From positions 1-64,000 of the forward strand of contig NZ_BCMQ01000017.1 of assembly GCF_001485415.1 (NCBI RefSeq): DNA of 64,000 nucleotides, read 5' to 3'. The notes beneath the pieces are model-generated. The model was given only the letters and a program-made list of their open reading frames with translations. It made no database searches and was not told the origin of the DNA. This stretch comes from Myroides odoratimimus. Its GTDB lineage: Bacteria > Bacteroidota > Bacteroidia > Flavobacteriales > Flavobacteriaceae. Position numbers and translations under genes: made by a program. Shown here piece after piece: positions 19,439 to 28,487 of this stretch (position 1 is the stretch's first letter; the number at the start of each line of letters is the position of its first letter).

Positions 19439-19624
19439 CAGATAATAACACTAGCAGATGGAGAATACTATAAATGAGCTATAATAGGAGTTTTTAGAAG
19501 ATTTTACAGACTAGTTGCCCTTTATTCGAAAGGTGGTATAATTTATGTCTCTTTAAATGAGGTTGATATTAGCAATATTGAGGATGTTATAATAAGATTA
19601 AAAAAGCAAAAGAGGGATTTTTAG
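19439..19624 (+). pseudogene. possible decayed coding remnant
   Basis: One frame reads protein-like over about 60 codons, including LVALYSKGGIIYVSLNEVDI and IEDVIIRLKKQKRDF before a TAG at 19622-19624, but it has an internal TGA at 19475-19477 and no start codon. The alternating strand-helix pattern and normal codon choice look more like a real protein end than random sequence. I do not recognise the family. It lies in the 708-nt gap between the susCD terminator and pdhA, so it may be the 3' end of a gene lost by deletion. Weak support. Confidence 0.25.
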
Positions 19625-19751
19625 GTTTAAGTTTTAAAAAATAGAAATGTAAGTAAACGATCTAATTATAAGGTATTGTTAAATTAATTGTCTAAAATAT
19701 TATCAAATCTAAAATACTTCAAATAAATTTTTCAGTCTAGTGTAGATATAT

Positions 19752-19759
19752 TATTTTTG
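19752..19759 (+). promoter_or_regulatory. candidate pdhA promoter core TATTTTTG
   Basis: An exact match to the Bacteroidota -7 consensus TAnnTTTG, 75 nt before the pdhA start. No clear TTG is seen at -33. Downstream lie a small hairpin TAAACGG/CCGTTTA (19801-19818) and a six-codon ORF (19818-19838) whose TGA overlaps the pdhA ATG. Confidence 0.45.
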
Positions 19760-19834
19760 CTTCTCCACAGTAGTGTGGTTAAACGAGAAAGTCTGTATTT
19801 TAAACGGGAGACCGTTTATGAAAAGTAAAGTCAT

Positions 19835-20833
19835 ATGAGAGAAATTACAAAAGAAGTTTATCTAAAGTGGTATGAAGACATGCTATTTTGGAGAAAGTTT
19901 GAAGATAAGCTTGCTGCTTTATATATTCAACAAAAAGTGAGAGGATTCTTGCATTTATATAATGGGCAGGAAGCAGTATTGGCTGGAGCTTTACATGCAA
20001 TGGACATGTCTAAAGACAAGATGATTACAGCATATAGAAATCACGTTCAGCCAATCGGATTAGGAGTAGATCCTAAGCGTATTATGGCTGAGTTATTAGG
20101 AAAAGGTACTGGTACATCACAAGGATTAGGTGGATCTATGCACATCTTTTCTAAAGAACACCGTTTCTATGGTGGTCATGGTATCGTAGGGGGGCAAATT
20201 CCTCTAGGAGCTGGATTAGCATTCGCTGATAAATATTTTGACAGAAATGCTGTGACTATGTGTTACTTCGGTGATGGTGCAGCACGTCAAGGGTCTTTAC
20301 ACGAGACATTTAATATGGCTATGAACTGGAAATTGCCAGTAGTATTCATCATTGAGAACAATGGATATGCTATGGGGACTTCAGTAGAGCGTACAGCTAA
20401 CCATAGTGATATTTGGAAATTAGGTTTAGGATACGAAATGCCTAGTGGACCAGTAGATGGTATGAACCCTGTAAAAGTAGCTGAAGCTATGTACGAGGCT
20501 ATCGAAAGAGCTCGTCGTGGAGATGGACCTACTTTATTAGAAATGAAAACATACAGATATAGAGGTCACTCTATGTCAGATGCTCAACACTACCGTACTA
20601 AAGAGGAAGTAGAAGAGTACAAAAAAATAGACCCAATTACACAAGTATTAGATGTAATTAGAGAAAAAGGATATGCTACTGAAGCTGAGATCGAAGCAAT
20701 GGATCAAAGAGTAAAAGATTACGTGGCTGAGTGTGAGAAATTCGCTGAAGAGTCTCCATTCCCAGAGAAAAACGTAATGTATGACGTAGTATACGAACAA
20801 GAGAATTACCCTTTTATCCCTCACAGATTATAA
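19835..20833 (+). CDS. pdhA: pyruvate dehydrogenase E1 component, alpha subunit
   Basis: The thiamine-pyrophosphate subunit of the pyruvate dehydrogenase complex, which decarboxylates pyruvate for acetyl-CoA formation. The 332-residue product has the TPP motif GDGAARQG starting at residue 146 and closing with ENNGYAMGTS, and the phosphorylation-loop-like region YRYRGHSMSDAQHYRTKEE. The start ATG 19835 gives MREITKEVYLKWYEDM. It is 10 nt upstream of the E2 gene, so the complex is assembled from this operon; the beta subunit gene is not in the window, as in other flavobacteria where pdhB is separate. A tiny ORF overlapping its start may affect translation. Confidence 0.95.
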   Translation: MREITKEVYLKWYEDMLFWRKFEDKLAALYIQQKVRGFLHLYNGQEAVLAGALHAMDMSKDKMITAYRNHVQPIGLGVDPKRIMAELLGKGTGTSQGLGGSMHIFSKEHRFYGGHGIVGGQIPLGAGLAFADKYFDRNAVTMCYFGDGAARQGSLHETFNMAMNWKLPVVFIIENNGYAMGTSVERTANHSDIWKLGLGYEMPSGPVDGMNPVKVAEAMYEAIERARRGDGPTLLEMKTYRYRGHSMSDAQHYRTKEEVEEYKKIDPITQVLDVIREKGYATEAEIEAMDQRVKDYVAECEKFAEESPFPEKNVMYDVVYEQENYPFIPHRL

Positions 20834-20843
20834 TAAAAAGAAC

Positions 20844-22457
20844 ATGGCAGAAGTAATTACAATGCCACGCTTAAGCGACACGATGACAGAAGGTGTTGTT
20901 GCAGCATGGTTAAAAAAAGTTGGAGATAAGATTTCTGAAGGAGATATCCTTGCAGAAATTGAAACAGACAAAGCAACAATGGAGTTTGAATCATTTAATT
21001 CAGGTACATTGTTATATATTGGATTACAAGAAGGTGAATCTGCTCCTGTAGATTCGTTACTTGCTATTATAGGAAATGAAGGTGAAGATATTTCTGCTTT
21101 AATCAGTGGTGCGGGTAATGCTGCTCCTGCTGCTGAGGCTGCTGCTGCTGTAGCAGAGGCTAAAGTTGAAACACCAGCTCCTGCTGCGGCTACTATGCCT
21201 GCTGGAGTTAAAATCATTACTATGCCTCGTCTTAGTGATACTATGACTGATGGTACAGTAGCTACTTGGATTAAAAAAGTAGGTGATAAGGTTCAGGAAG
21301 GTGATATCCTTGCAGAAATCGAAACTGATAAAGCTACTATGGAGTTCGAAGCTTTTGAGGCTGGAACTTTATTATATGTTGGTATTAACGAAGGTGAGTC
21401 TGCTCCTGTTGATAGCGTATTAGCGATCTTAGGGCCAGAAGGAACTGACGTATCAGCTGTAGTTGCATCTGCTCAAAATGGTGGTACTTTCGCTGCTGAG
21501 GCTCCTGCTACGGAGGCTCCTAAAGCTGAAGAACCAAAAACTGTAAGTGTGGAGGCTGCTACTTCTACTAATGGGAGAGTATTCATTTCTCCATTGGCTA
21601 AGAAAATTGCTGAAGATAAAGGAATAAATATTACTGAGGTGAAAGGTTCAGGTGAGAATGGACGTATCATCAAGCGTGATATTGAAAACTATACACCTGC
21701 TGCTAAAACTGCTGCTCCTGAAGCTGCAGCTACTGCTGCTGTACCTGCTGTTAAGGCATTCGTACCAGCTGGAGAAGTAAGTGTAGAGGAAGTGAAAAAC
21801 TCACAAATGCGTAAGACGATTGCTCGTCGTTTAGCTGAGTCTAAGTTTACTGCTCCTCATTACTATTTAACTATCGAGTTAGACATGGATAATGCTATTG
21901 AATCTCGTAAGATTATCAATAACTTACCTGATACGAAAGTGTCGTTTAACGATATGGTAGTGAAAGCATGTGCTATGGCACTTCGCAAACACCCTCAGGT
22001 GAATACACAATGGACTGATAATGCAACTATCTATAACAATCACATCAATATCGGTGTAGCTGTAGCTGTAGAGGATGGATTAGTAGTACCAGTATTACCA
22101 TTCACAGATCAGATGTCTTTAACTCATATCGGTGGTAAAGTAAAAGAATTAGCTGGTAAAGCTAAGACTAAAAAACTTACTCCTGCTGAGATGGATGGAA
22201 GTACATTCACTGTGTCTAACTTAGGTATGTTTGGTATTCAGTCATTTACTTCTATTATTAACCAACCAAACTCTGCAATTCTATCAGTAGGTGCTATTGT
22301 AGAAAAACCAGTAGTGAAGAATGGTCAAATCGTAGTAGGTAATACAATGACAGTAACTCTAGCATGTGACCACAGAACTGTGGACGGTGCTACAGGTGCT
22401 CAGTTCTTACAAACATTTAAAGATTATGTAGAGAACCCAGTGACTATGTTGGCGTAA
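20844..22457 (+). CDS. pdhC: pyruvate dehydrogenase E2, dihydrolipoamide acetyltransferase
   Basis: Transfers the acetyl group from lipoamide to coenzyme A and forms the core of the complex. The 537-residue product has two lipoyl domains with lipoylation lysines K43 and K163, both in ETDKATMEF, joined by Ala/Pro-rich linkers. A peripheral subunit-binding domain follows at about residues 246-280 (RVFISPLAKKIAEDKGIN), then the catalytic domain with DHRTVDG, where His510 and Asp514 are the active residues. Two lipoyl domains is common in this phylum. Start ATG 20844 gives MAEVITMPRLSDTM. It ends at a terminator and is co-transcribed with pdhA. Confidence 0.96.
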   Translation: MAEVITMPRLSDTMTEGVVAAWLKKVGDKISEGDILAEIETDKATMEFESFNSGTLLYIGLQEGESAPVDSLLAIIGNEGEDISALISGAGNAAPAAEAAAAVAEAKVETPAPAAATMPAGVKIITMPRLSDTMTDGTVATWIKKVGDKVQEGDILAEIETDKATMEFEAFEAGTLLYVGINEGESAPVDSVLAILGPEGTDVSAVVASAQNGGTFAAEAPATEAPKAEEPKTVSVEAATSTNGRVFISPLAKKIAEDKGINITEVKGSGENGRIIKRDIENYTPAAKTAAPEAAATAAVPAVKAFVPAGEVSVEEVKNSQMRKTIARRLAESKFTAPHYYLTIELDMDNAIESRKIINNLPDTKVSFNDMVVKACAMALRKHPQVNTQWTDNATIYNNHINIGVAVAVEDGLVVPVLPFTDQMSLTHIGGKVKELAGKAKTKKLTPAEMDGSTFTVSNLGMFGIQSFTSIINQPNSAILSVGAIVEKPVVKNGQIVVGNTMTVTLACDHRTVDGATGAQFLQTFKDYVENPVTMLA

Positions 22458-22476
22458 TCTAAATAATAATATACTT

Positions 22477-22508
22477 AAGCCCTTATTCTTTTGAATAAGG
22501 GCTTTTTT
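22477..22508 (+). terminator. terminator of the pdhA-pdhC operon
   Basis: AAGCCCTTATTC (22477-22488) pairs perfectly with GAATAAGGGCTT (22493-22504) around a TTTT loop and is followed by more Ts. It is a textbook intrinsic terminator 20 nt after the E2 stop. Confidence 0.95.
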
Positions 22509-22578
22509 ATTGGTGATAATTTATTGTGTATGCTTGATATACGGTAGAATTTATTTTCTATAGTTGATTACCTTTTTG

Positions 22579-22586
22579 TATTTTTG
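22579..22586 (+). promoter_or_regulatory. candidate promoter core TATTTTTG for the M28 lipoprotein gene
   Basis: An exact TAnnTTTG match 17 nt before the ATG at 22603, which would give a very short leader. A TTG at 22563-22565 is rather close (13-nt spacer). It is the only promoter-like site between the upstream terminator and the gene. Confidence 0.35.
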
Positions 22587-22602
22587 ATAAAAATATTTAT
22601 AA

Positions 22603-23535
22603 ATGAGAATTTTAAGCCTATTGGCAGCAGTCTTATTAGTTGGATGTGCTACTACTAAGACACCATCTGTTGTTAAAGCTAATGCTGAACAAAAGAATAT
22701 TAAAGAAACATTATATTATTTAGCTTCTGATGAGTTACTAGGTAGAGATACTGGTACAGAAGGAGGTAAAATGGCTGGAGAGTACTTAGCTAAGCGATTA
22801 GAAGAGTACAAGATTAAGCCTTATTATAGTTCTTATAACGATACGTTACAGAATGTAGCAGATGCTTGGAATATCGTAGGAGTTATACCAGGTAGTGATG
22901 AGACTTTAAAAAATGAGGTAGTGGTGTTAGGTGCTCATTATGATCATATCGGAATAGAAAAGCCTGTAGATGGGGATTCTATTGCAAATGGAGCGAATGA
23001 TAATGCTGCTGGTACAGCTATCCTGTTAGAGTTAGCACGTAACTTGAAGTTGCAAAATAATAAGCGTACAGTACTTGTGGCATTCTTCACAGGAGAAGAG
23101 AAGGGACTATGGGGATCTAAGCATCTAGCAGAGCGTTTAAAGAAAGAAAATGTGAATGTGGTATCTATGCTTAATTTTGAAATGTTAGGGCTGCCAATGA
23201 AGAGAGATTATATGACTTATCTTACAGGGTATGATCTATCTACTATGGCAACTAAGTTAAACGAATTGGCAGGGAAGCCTATTGTAGGTAAATTAGAAAA
23301 GGCTGAGGAGTTTAATTTGTTTAAGCGTTCTGATAATTATCCTTTCTATCAAATGTTTAAAGTACCATGTCAAACATTTAGTTCTTTTGACTTTGAAAAT
23401 TATGAATATTACCACCATGTAAAGGATGAAGCTCATTTAATGGATTTAAATTTTATGACTTCTTTTACACAAGATATAATACCGGTTGTGAACAAACTTG
23501 TTAATTTAGCTCCGGGAGAAATAAGAATGTATTAA
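22603..23535 (+). CDS. M28-family zinc peptidase lipoprotein
   Basis: A predicted periplasmic or surface-exposed exo-aminopeptidase. The 310-residue product begins with a lipoprotein signal ending LLVGC (Cys at residue 15). The M28 zinc-site pattern is visible: GAHYDHIG (His, Asp), GANDNAAGT (bridging Asp) and FFTGEEKGLWGS (catalytic Glu and next ligand), with a later YYHHVKDE supplying the final His. No PA domain, so it is the compact form. The SDR gene starts 1 nt after its stop and the SprT gene after that, forming a run of + strand genes that may be one transcript; the enzymes share no obvious pathway. Substrate unknown. Confidence 0.9.
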   Translation: MRILSLLAAVLLVGCATTKTPSVVKANAEQKNIKETLYYLASDELLGRDTGTEGGKMAGEYLAKRLEEYKIKPYYSSYNDTLQNVADAWNIVGVIPGSDETLKNEVVVLGAHYDHIGIEKPVDGDSIANGANDNAAGTAILLELARNLKLQNNKRTVLVAFFTGEEKGLWGSKHLAERLKKENVNVVSMLNFEMLGLPMKRDYMTYLTGYDLSTMATKLNELAGKPIVGKLEKAEEFNLFKRSDNYPFYQMFKVPCQTFSSFDFENYEYYHHVKDEAHLMDLNFMTSFTQDIIPVVNKLVNLAPGEIRMY

Positions 23536-23536
23536 G

Positions 23537-24214
23537 ATGAAAAATGTAATTGTTACAGGGACAAGTAGAGGTATTGGACTAGAGTGCGTACAATGGTTGT
23601 CAAAATTAGGTCATAATGTATTGGCTGTATCTAGAAAAATATCAGATAAACTTATTGATTTAGATAATGTTACTTGTTTAGCTGTTGATATAACTAAAGA
23701 AGAGGACATTCAGAAGGTAGTTGCCTTTGTACAGGACAATTGGGAGCATGTAGATATCCTGATTAATAATGCAGGGGCTATCGTGAACAAACCTTTTGAG
23801 GAGATCACACAAGAAGATTTTCAGTATGTATATAACGTGAATGTATTCGGTGCTGCTCGTCTAATGCAAGTTACTATCCCATTTATGAAAGTGAATAGTC
23901 ATGTGGTATCAGTAAGTAGTATGGGAGGAGTGCAAGGAGTATTAAAATTCGGAGGATTAGCTGCCTATAGTTCTAGTAAAGGGGCTATCACTATCTTAAG
24001 TGAGTTGCTAGCTGAAGAGTATAAGGATAAGGGAGTATTCTTTAATGTAGTAGCTTTAGGAGCAGTACAGACAGAGATGTTAGAAGAGGCATTCCCTGGA
24101 TATCAAGCTCCACTTATGCCAGATGAAATGGCTGAGTATATCGTGAATTTTGCGATACATGGAAATAGATTTTTTAATGGGAAGGTGTTGCAAGTGTCTA
24201 CTACTACCCCTTAA
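23537..24214 (+). CDS. short-chain dehydrogenase/reductase
   Basis: A 225-residue NAD(P)-dependent oxidoreductase of the classical SDR family. It has the dinucleotide motif TGTSRGIG near the N-terminus, the NNAG motif, and the catalytic Ser (VVSVSSMGG) and YSSSK with Tyr and Lys. It lacks a signal peptide and is therefore cytoplasmic. It starts at ATG 23537, immediately after the M28 gene, and is followed by the SprT-like gene. The substrate cannot be told from the sequence. Confidence 0.9.
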   Translation: MKNVIVTGTSRGIGLECVQWLSKLGHNVLAVSRKISDKLIDLDNVTCLAVDITKEEDIQKVVAFVQDNWEHVDILINNAGAIVNKPFEEITQEDFQYVYNVNVFGAARLMQVTIPFMKVNSHVVSVSSMGGVQGVLKFGGLAAYSSSKGAITILSELLAEEYKDKGVFFNVVALGAVQTEMLEEAFPGYQAPLMPDEMAEYIVNFAIHGNRFFNGKVLQVSTTTP

Positions 24215-24226
24215 ATAAAAATGTAA

Positions 24227-24850
24227 TTGATAGAGAAGCTAAAGCCATATTTACCAGAACAAGCAGTTGAACCTGTATTTGAATTGATAAAACACTATCA
24301 TGTGCATCTAAAGATTGTACATGAGAGAGTTACACGTCATGGAGATTATACTCGTAATCACGATGGGAAACACATTATAACGATAAATTCTAACCTGAAT
24401 CCTTACCGTTTTTTGATGACCTTGATTCACGAGATAGCTCATTTAGTGGCTTATCAGAAGTATAGAGGAGGAATAAAACCGCACGGAGTAGAGTGGAAAA
24501 GCACTTTTCAATTATTAATGTTACCCTTTTTAAGAGAAGAAGTGTTTCCTAGTGCATTATTACCTTTGTTAGCAAATCATTTTAGAAACCCTTCTGCTAG
24601 TAGCGATACTGATGAGAAGTTATCTATAGCGATGAGAAGGTATGATGTGCAGGATATAAATAATAACAATTGTTTTATATATGAAATCCCTTTAGGGAGT
24701 CATTTTAAAACGTATAACGGAAAGATATTTAAGCGTGGTCCTATACGGGTAAAACGCTTCGAGTGTTTAGAAGTTTCAACGGGCAGAATGTATACTTTTA
24801 AAGCAAATGCTGAAGTAGAGTTGTTGACCCATTATGTTGTAAATAGATAA
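24227..24850 (+). CDS. SprT-like zinc metallopeptidase-domain protein
   Basis: A 207-residue protein with the SprT signature HEIAH (in LIHEIAHLVAYQKY), a zinc-binding gluzincin-type motif, and GVEWKSTFQLLMLPFL downstream. Bacterial SprT-like proteins are poorly understood; the eukaryotic relatives act on DNA-protein crosslinks. The start appears to be TTG at 24227 (MIEKLKPYLPEQAVEP), 12 nt after the SDR stop, because no in-frame ATG occurs before the conserved region and this position matches where related proteins begin as I remember them. The manC-type gene starts 6 nt after its stop. Zinc peptidase activity is inferred. Confidence 0.85.
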   Translation: MIEKLKPYLPEQAVEPVFELIKHYHVHLKIVHERVTRHGDYTRNHDGKHIITINSNLNPYRFLMTLIHEIAHLVAYQKYRGGIKPHGVEWKSTFQLLMLPFLREEVFPSALLPLLANHFRNPSASSDTDEKLSIAMRRYDVQDINNNNCFIYEIPLGSHFKTYNGKIFKRGPIRVKRFECLEVSTGRMYTFKANAEVELLTHYVVNR

Positions 24851-24856
24851 AGATAT

Positions 24857-25924
24857 ATGAGTTCAAATTATTACGCTGTGATTATGGCAGGTGGAGTAGG
24901 GTCACGTTTTTGGCCTGTGAGTACACCAGAGTTTCCAAAACAGTTTCACGATATGTTAGGATCAGGAGATACCTTGATACAAAAGACTTTTAAACGTCTG
25001 TCTCAGGTAGTGCCTAAAGAGAATATTCTGATCTTAACACATGAGAATTATAAAGAAATTGTAAAAGAACAATTGCCTTCTGTAGAATCTGATAGTATTA
25101 TCCTAGAACCAGATATGCGTAATACAGCTCCTTGTATTCTCTATGCAGCTATGAAGATTAAGAAGAAGAATCCTAATGCTGTAATGGTTGTGGCTCCTAG
25201 TGATCACTGGATAGAAGATGAGTTACAGTTCGTGTCTAACTTACAACGTACCTTTGATGTATGTGAGCGAGATAAGGTATTGATGACTTTAGGTATCTTA
25301 CCTACGTTCCCAAATACGGGGTATGGGTATATAGAGTTTAACAAGTTAGACTCTCGTCCTATTAAAAAGGTAGTTCAGTTTAGAGAGAAGCCTGATTATG
25401 TTACCGCGCGTAAATTTATTCAAAGTAGACATTTTCTTTGGAATTCGGGTATTTTTATATGGAGTGTAAGCTCTATTTTAGATGCCTTTTCAGAATTTCA
25501 ACCTGCGATGACTGAGTTGTTTGATAAAGGATATGAGTTCTTAAATACAGATAAAGAAAAAGCATTTATAGAAGAGAATTATTCTAAGGCAGAAAATATC
25601 TCTATAGACTATGCTGTGATGGAGAAGGCTAATAATGTATATGTATTGCCAGCTACATTTGATTGGAATGATTTAGGTACATGGGGATCTTTATATGATA
25701 AGCTTCCTAAAGATGATAATGACAATGCAGTAGTGAATGCTACAGCTTTCTTTAATAATGCTACAAATAACATTGTTAGAACTGCGAAAGGAAAAGTGGT
25801 GGTAGTAGATGGTCTGAATGACTATATCATCGTAGATAAGGATGATATCTTACTATTATACCCTAAGAAGAAAGAACAAGAGATTAAGGTTGTGAGTCAG
25901 CAAGTGACAGATAAACTTAAGTAA
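24857..25924 (+). CDS. manC: mannose-1-phosphate guanylyltransferase
   Basis: Makes GDP-mannose from mannose-1-phosphate and GTP for glycan synthesis. The 355-residue product is the short, monofunctional form without the isomerase domain. It has the nucleotidyltransferase signature GGVGSRFWPVSTPEFPKQ near residue 12, VVAPSDHW (metal-binding Asp), VQFREKPD and FLWNSGIFIW. ATG 24857 gives MSSNYYAVIMAGG. It is the last gene of the + strand run and meets the ABC transporter genes convergently at a shared terminator. The nearby glycosyltransferase and flippase suggest envelope polysaccharide use. Confidence 0.93.
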   Translation: MSSNYYAVIMAGGVGSRFWPVSTPEFPKQFHDMLGSGDTLIQKTFKRLSQVVPKENILILTHENYKEIVKEQLPSVESDSIILEPDMRNTAPCILYAAMKIKKKNPNAVMVVAPSDHWIEDELQFVSNLQRTFDVCERDKVLMTLGILPTFPNTGYGYIEFNKLDSRPIKKVVQFREKPDYVTARKFIQSRHFLWNSGIFIWSVSSILDAFSEFQPAMTELFDKGYEFLNTDKEKAFIEENYSKAENISIDYAVMEKANNVYVLPATFDWNDLGTWGSLYDKLPKDDNDNAVVNATAFFNNATNNIVRTAKGKVVVVDGLNDYIIVDKDDILLLYPKKKEQEIKVVSQQVTDKLK

Positions 25925-25937
25925 GAATACAAGAAAA

Positions 25938-25975
25938 GAAAAAGGAGTAGAACTATTAGTTTTACTCCTTTTTTA
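25938..25975. terminator. bidirectional terminator between manC and the ABC ATPase gene
   Basis: GGAGTAGAAC (25944-25953) pairs with GTTTTACTCC (25959-25968), with one G-U, around loop TATTA, flanked by an A-run on the left and a T-run on the right. It can end transcripts from both convergent genes. Confidence 0.9.
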
Positions 25976-25977
25976 TA

Positions 25978-26754
25978 TTATTTCTTTTCGTTTCCGATTT
26001 GTCTCATAGCTTGACGTACCATTCTGAATAATTCTGATGAGTACACAAAGTCAACTACATCTTCATTGTCTGTCTGAATGATCTCTTTATGATTACCAGA
26101 CCAAGCTAATACTCCATTCTTTAAGAATACAATGTGCTCGCCGATCTCTAATACAGAGTTCATATCGTGTGTATTGATTACTGTAGTAATGCCGTACTCA
26201 TGTGTAATTTCTTGAATAAGGTTGTCTATAACGATAGCTGTCTTAGGATCAAGGCCTGAGTTAGGCTCATCACAGAATAAGTATTTAGGGTTGTTAACTA
26301 TTGCTCTAGCTATTGCTACCCTTTTTTGCATACCTCCTGATATTTCTGAGGGCTTTTTTGTGTTAGCATTGATTAGATTCACACGATCTATAACTTCATT
26401 TACACGATGTGCTATTTCTGCATCGGATTTATTAGTAAACATTCGAAGAGGGAAAGCTATATTCTCTTCTACAGTCATAGAGTCAAATAAGGCACTTCCT
26501 TGGAATACCATTCCTATTTCTGTTCTCAACTCTCTTTTTTCGGTATTTGTCAGGTCTGTATATATTCTGCCATCAAAACTGATGGTTCCTTCATCAGGAG
26601 TGTGAATACCTAGAAGAGTTTTAAGCATTACTGTTTTACCAGATCCACTCTGCCCAATGATAAGGTTAGTTTTACCTGTTTCGAAAGTAGTTGTAATTCC
26701 TTTCAGTACTTGTGTACCATTGAACGACTTTTGTATATTTTTTACTTCGATCAT
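25978..26754 (-). CDS. MlaF-type ABC transporter ATPase
   Basis: ATPase of a lipid-trafficking ABC transporter at the inner membrane (Mla/MCE type). The 258-residue product has Walker A GQSGSGKT, the signature SGGMQKRVAIARAI and Walker B FCDEPNSGLDP, which match the MlaF/Ttg2A group. The permease gene lies immediately upstream with a 3-nt gap, so both are translated from one message. No MCE substrate-binding protein (MlaD) gene is adjacent; it may be encoded elsewhere. Lipid transport is inferred from family membership. Confidence 0.92.
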   Translation of the reverse strand: MIEVKNIQKSFNGTQVLKGITTTFETGKTNLIIGQSGSGKTVMLKTLLGIHTPDEGTISFDGRIYTDLTNTEKRELRTEIGMVFQGSALFDSMTVEENIAFPLRMFTNKSDAEIAHRVNEVIDRVNLINANTKKPSEISGGMQKRVAIARAIVNNPKYLFCDEPNSGLDPKTAIVIDNLIQEITHEYGITTVINTHDMNSVLEIGEHIVFLKNGVLAWSGNHKEIIQTDNEDVVDFVYSSELFRMVRQAMRQIGNEKK

Positions 26755-26757
26755 TTC

Positions 26758-27504
26758 TTAGTTGCTTAAAAGTAGAGAGGTTAATATATAGTTGGTTAAG
26801 ATAATAGCTACACTCGTCCATACGAATGAAGTAGTACTGGCTTTACCAACTTCTAATGCACCACCTTTCATATAGTAACCAAAGTATGATGGGATGGTAG
26901 CTAATAAGAATCCAAATAAGAAGGTTTTAATAAATGCGTATGTAACGTGGAATGGAGTAAATGAATCTTGTAATCCAATGATGAATTGTTCTGATGTAAC
27001 AAAGTTCCCCATCACACCACCAAACCATCCTCCGACGATTCCTAAGAACATACTGATACCGATAACGAATGGATATAACATTACTGCTACTAGCTTAGGG
27101 AACACTAGGTAGTTAAGTGAGCTAACCCCCATTACTTCTAGTGCATCGATTTGTTCTGTTACACGCATCGTACCAATACTAGAGGTAATAAATGATCCCA
27201 TCTTACCTGCCATAATGATAGAGATAAAGGTAGGAGCGAACTCTAGGATTACAGATTGTCTCGTCGCGAATCCAATAAGATATTTAGGTATAAGAGGGTT
27301 GGTTAAGTTAAGAGCAGTTTGGATAGCTACTACACCACCAACGAAAAACGATAGGAATGCCACAATACCTAAAGAACCAATGATAAGATCATCTATTTCT
27401 TTAAATATAAGTACTTTCATAACCTTCCACTTTGTCATTTTGCTAAACATTTCTTTTAGCATTATAAAGTACTGTCCTATATGTGTTAATCCAGATTTGA
27501 TCAT
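26758..27504 (-). CDS. MlaE-type ABC transporter permease
   Basis: A 248-residue inner-membrane permease with about five or six hydrophobic spans, characteristic of the MlaE family. An N-terminal amphipathic segment is followed by FLSFFVGGVVAIQTALNL, the RVTEQIDALEVMGV loop, which is the conserved coupling region, and FLGIVGGWFGGVMG. The ATG at 27504 gives MIKSGLTHIGQYF. Together with the downstream ATPase it would form a phospholipid transporter that helps maintain outer membrane asymmetry, by analogy with Mla systems. Confidence 0.92.
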   Translation of the reverse strand: MIKSGLTHIGQYFIMLKEMFSKMTKWKVMKVLIFKEIDDLIIGSLGIVAFLSFFVGGVVAIQTALNLTNPLIPKYLIGFATRQSVILEFAPTFISIIMAGKMGSFITSSIGTMRVTEQIDALEVMGVSSLNYLVFPKLVAVMLYPFVIGISMFLGIVGGWFGGVMGNFVTSEQFIIGLQDSFTPFHVTYAFIKTFLFGFLLATIPSYFGYYMKGGALEVGKASTTSFVWTSVAIILTNYILTSLLLSN

Positions 27505-27572
27505 AAATATTAAAATATCGGCTAAATTACCAATTACAAATGAGTTTTAAGTTTATTAAAGTAAAAAAGTGA

Positions 27573-28427
27573 TTAGAGTAACTTTGATTTTATCTTACTC
27601 CAACGGTATTTACGTATAAAAATGCCTTGCTCTTCAGTGACTAAATACGGTTGTTTTTCTCTTTTTGCTTTGTAGTAGCCACTGATATAATCTATGAATA
27701 AGAAAGGTTTCTTCTTCTTCATTGCTAGTTTTAATGCTGCTATACTTGTGATTACTATTCCGTAGTGAAGTCTGTAGAAAGCTTCTCCTTGTTTATACCT
27801 AGCCGCTTTATTATACATTGCACCAGTAGGTTTGAGGTGTTTCACTTTTAGCGTATCTATCGTAATGATCTTCCAGTTGTAAAATCTACACAAGAGTTCA
27901 TCTACTGTATCCCATCCCATGGCAGGTTTAAGTCCTCCTATCTGTTTAAAACAGTCTAGTCGATATGCTTTAAATGCGCCTCTAATATGATCTTTATCTG
28001 TAAGGTTTTCGATTGTCCATTCCTTGTTTTTCTCTATGTAGGCAAAGCCTCCCACCATACCTATAGCTTGGTCTTGCGCAAAAGTACTTGCAATAGTAGC
28101 AAAGTAATCATTAGGTAGGATAAGATCAGCATCTAGCTTTACAATGAAGTCGTATTGATCTAAGTTGTTTACTTGTTCTAAACCATAGTTAAAAGCTTGT
28201 ACAACTTTACTACCAGGTAGATGTATAGCCTCAGACGTTTTGTTGATTAGTGTGATATAAGGAAGATGAGCATAGTTGTTCATAATGATATTGGCTGTGT
28301 CATCTGTGGAATTATCGTTTACAACTATTACATCAGTAGGTAATAACGTTTGAGAAATTATACTGTCTAGAGTATGACCGATAAAAGCCGACTCGTTATA
28401 AGCAGGCATGATAATTAGGTATTTCAT
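27573..28427 (-). CDS. family 2 glycosyltransferase
   Basis: A 284-residue GT-A fold glycosyltransferase. The N-terminal YLIIMPAYNESAFIGHTLDS motif, VVNDNSTDDT (nucleotide-sugar binding) and LDADLILPNDYF (DxD metal site) are clear; there is no transmembrane anchor, so it is a cytosolic or peripheral enzyme. It is transcribed away from the divergent flippase gene, with two promoter cores between them, which suggests joint use in making a surface glycan. The sugar donor and acceptor are unknown. Confidence 0.9.
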   Translation of the reverse strand: MKYLIIMPAYNESAFIGHTLDSIISQTLLPTDVIVVNDNSTDDTANIIMNNYAHLPYITLINKTSEAIHLPGSKVVQAFNYGLEQVNNLDQYDFIVKLDADLILPNDYFATIASTFAQDQAIGMVGGFAYIEKNKEWTIENLTDKDHIRGAFKAYRLDCFKQIGGLKPAMGWDTVDELLCRFYNWKIITIDTLKVKHLKPTGAMYNKAARYKQGEAFYRLHYGIVITSIAALKLAMKKKKPFLFIDYISGYYKAKREKQPYLVTEEQGIFIRKYRWSKIKSKLL

Positions 28428-28487
28428 GTAATAGTGTTTGTGCGAATAAGTTTTCTTTTATAAGTTGGTATATTCACATAAGAATTA

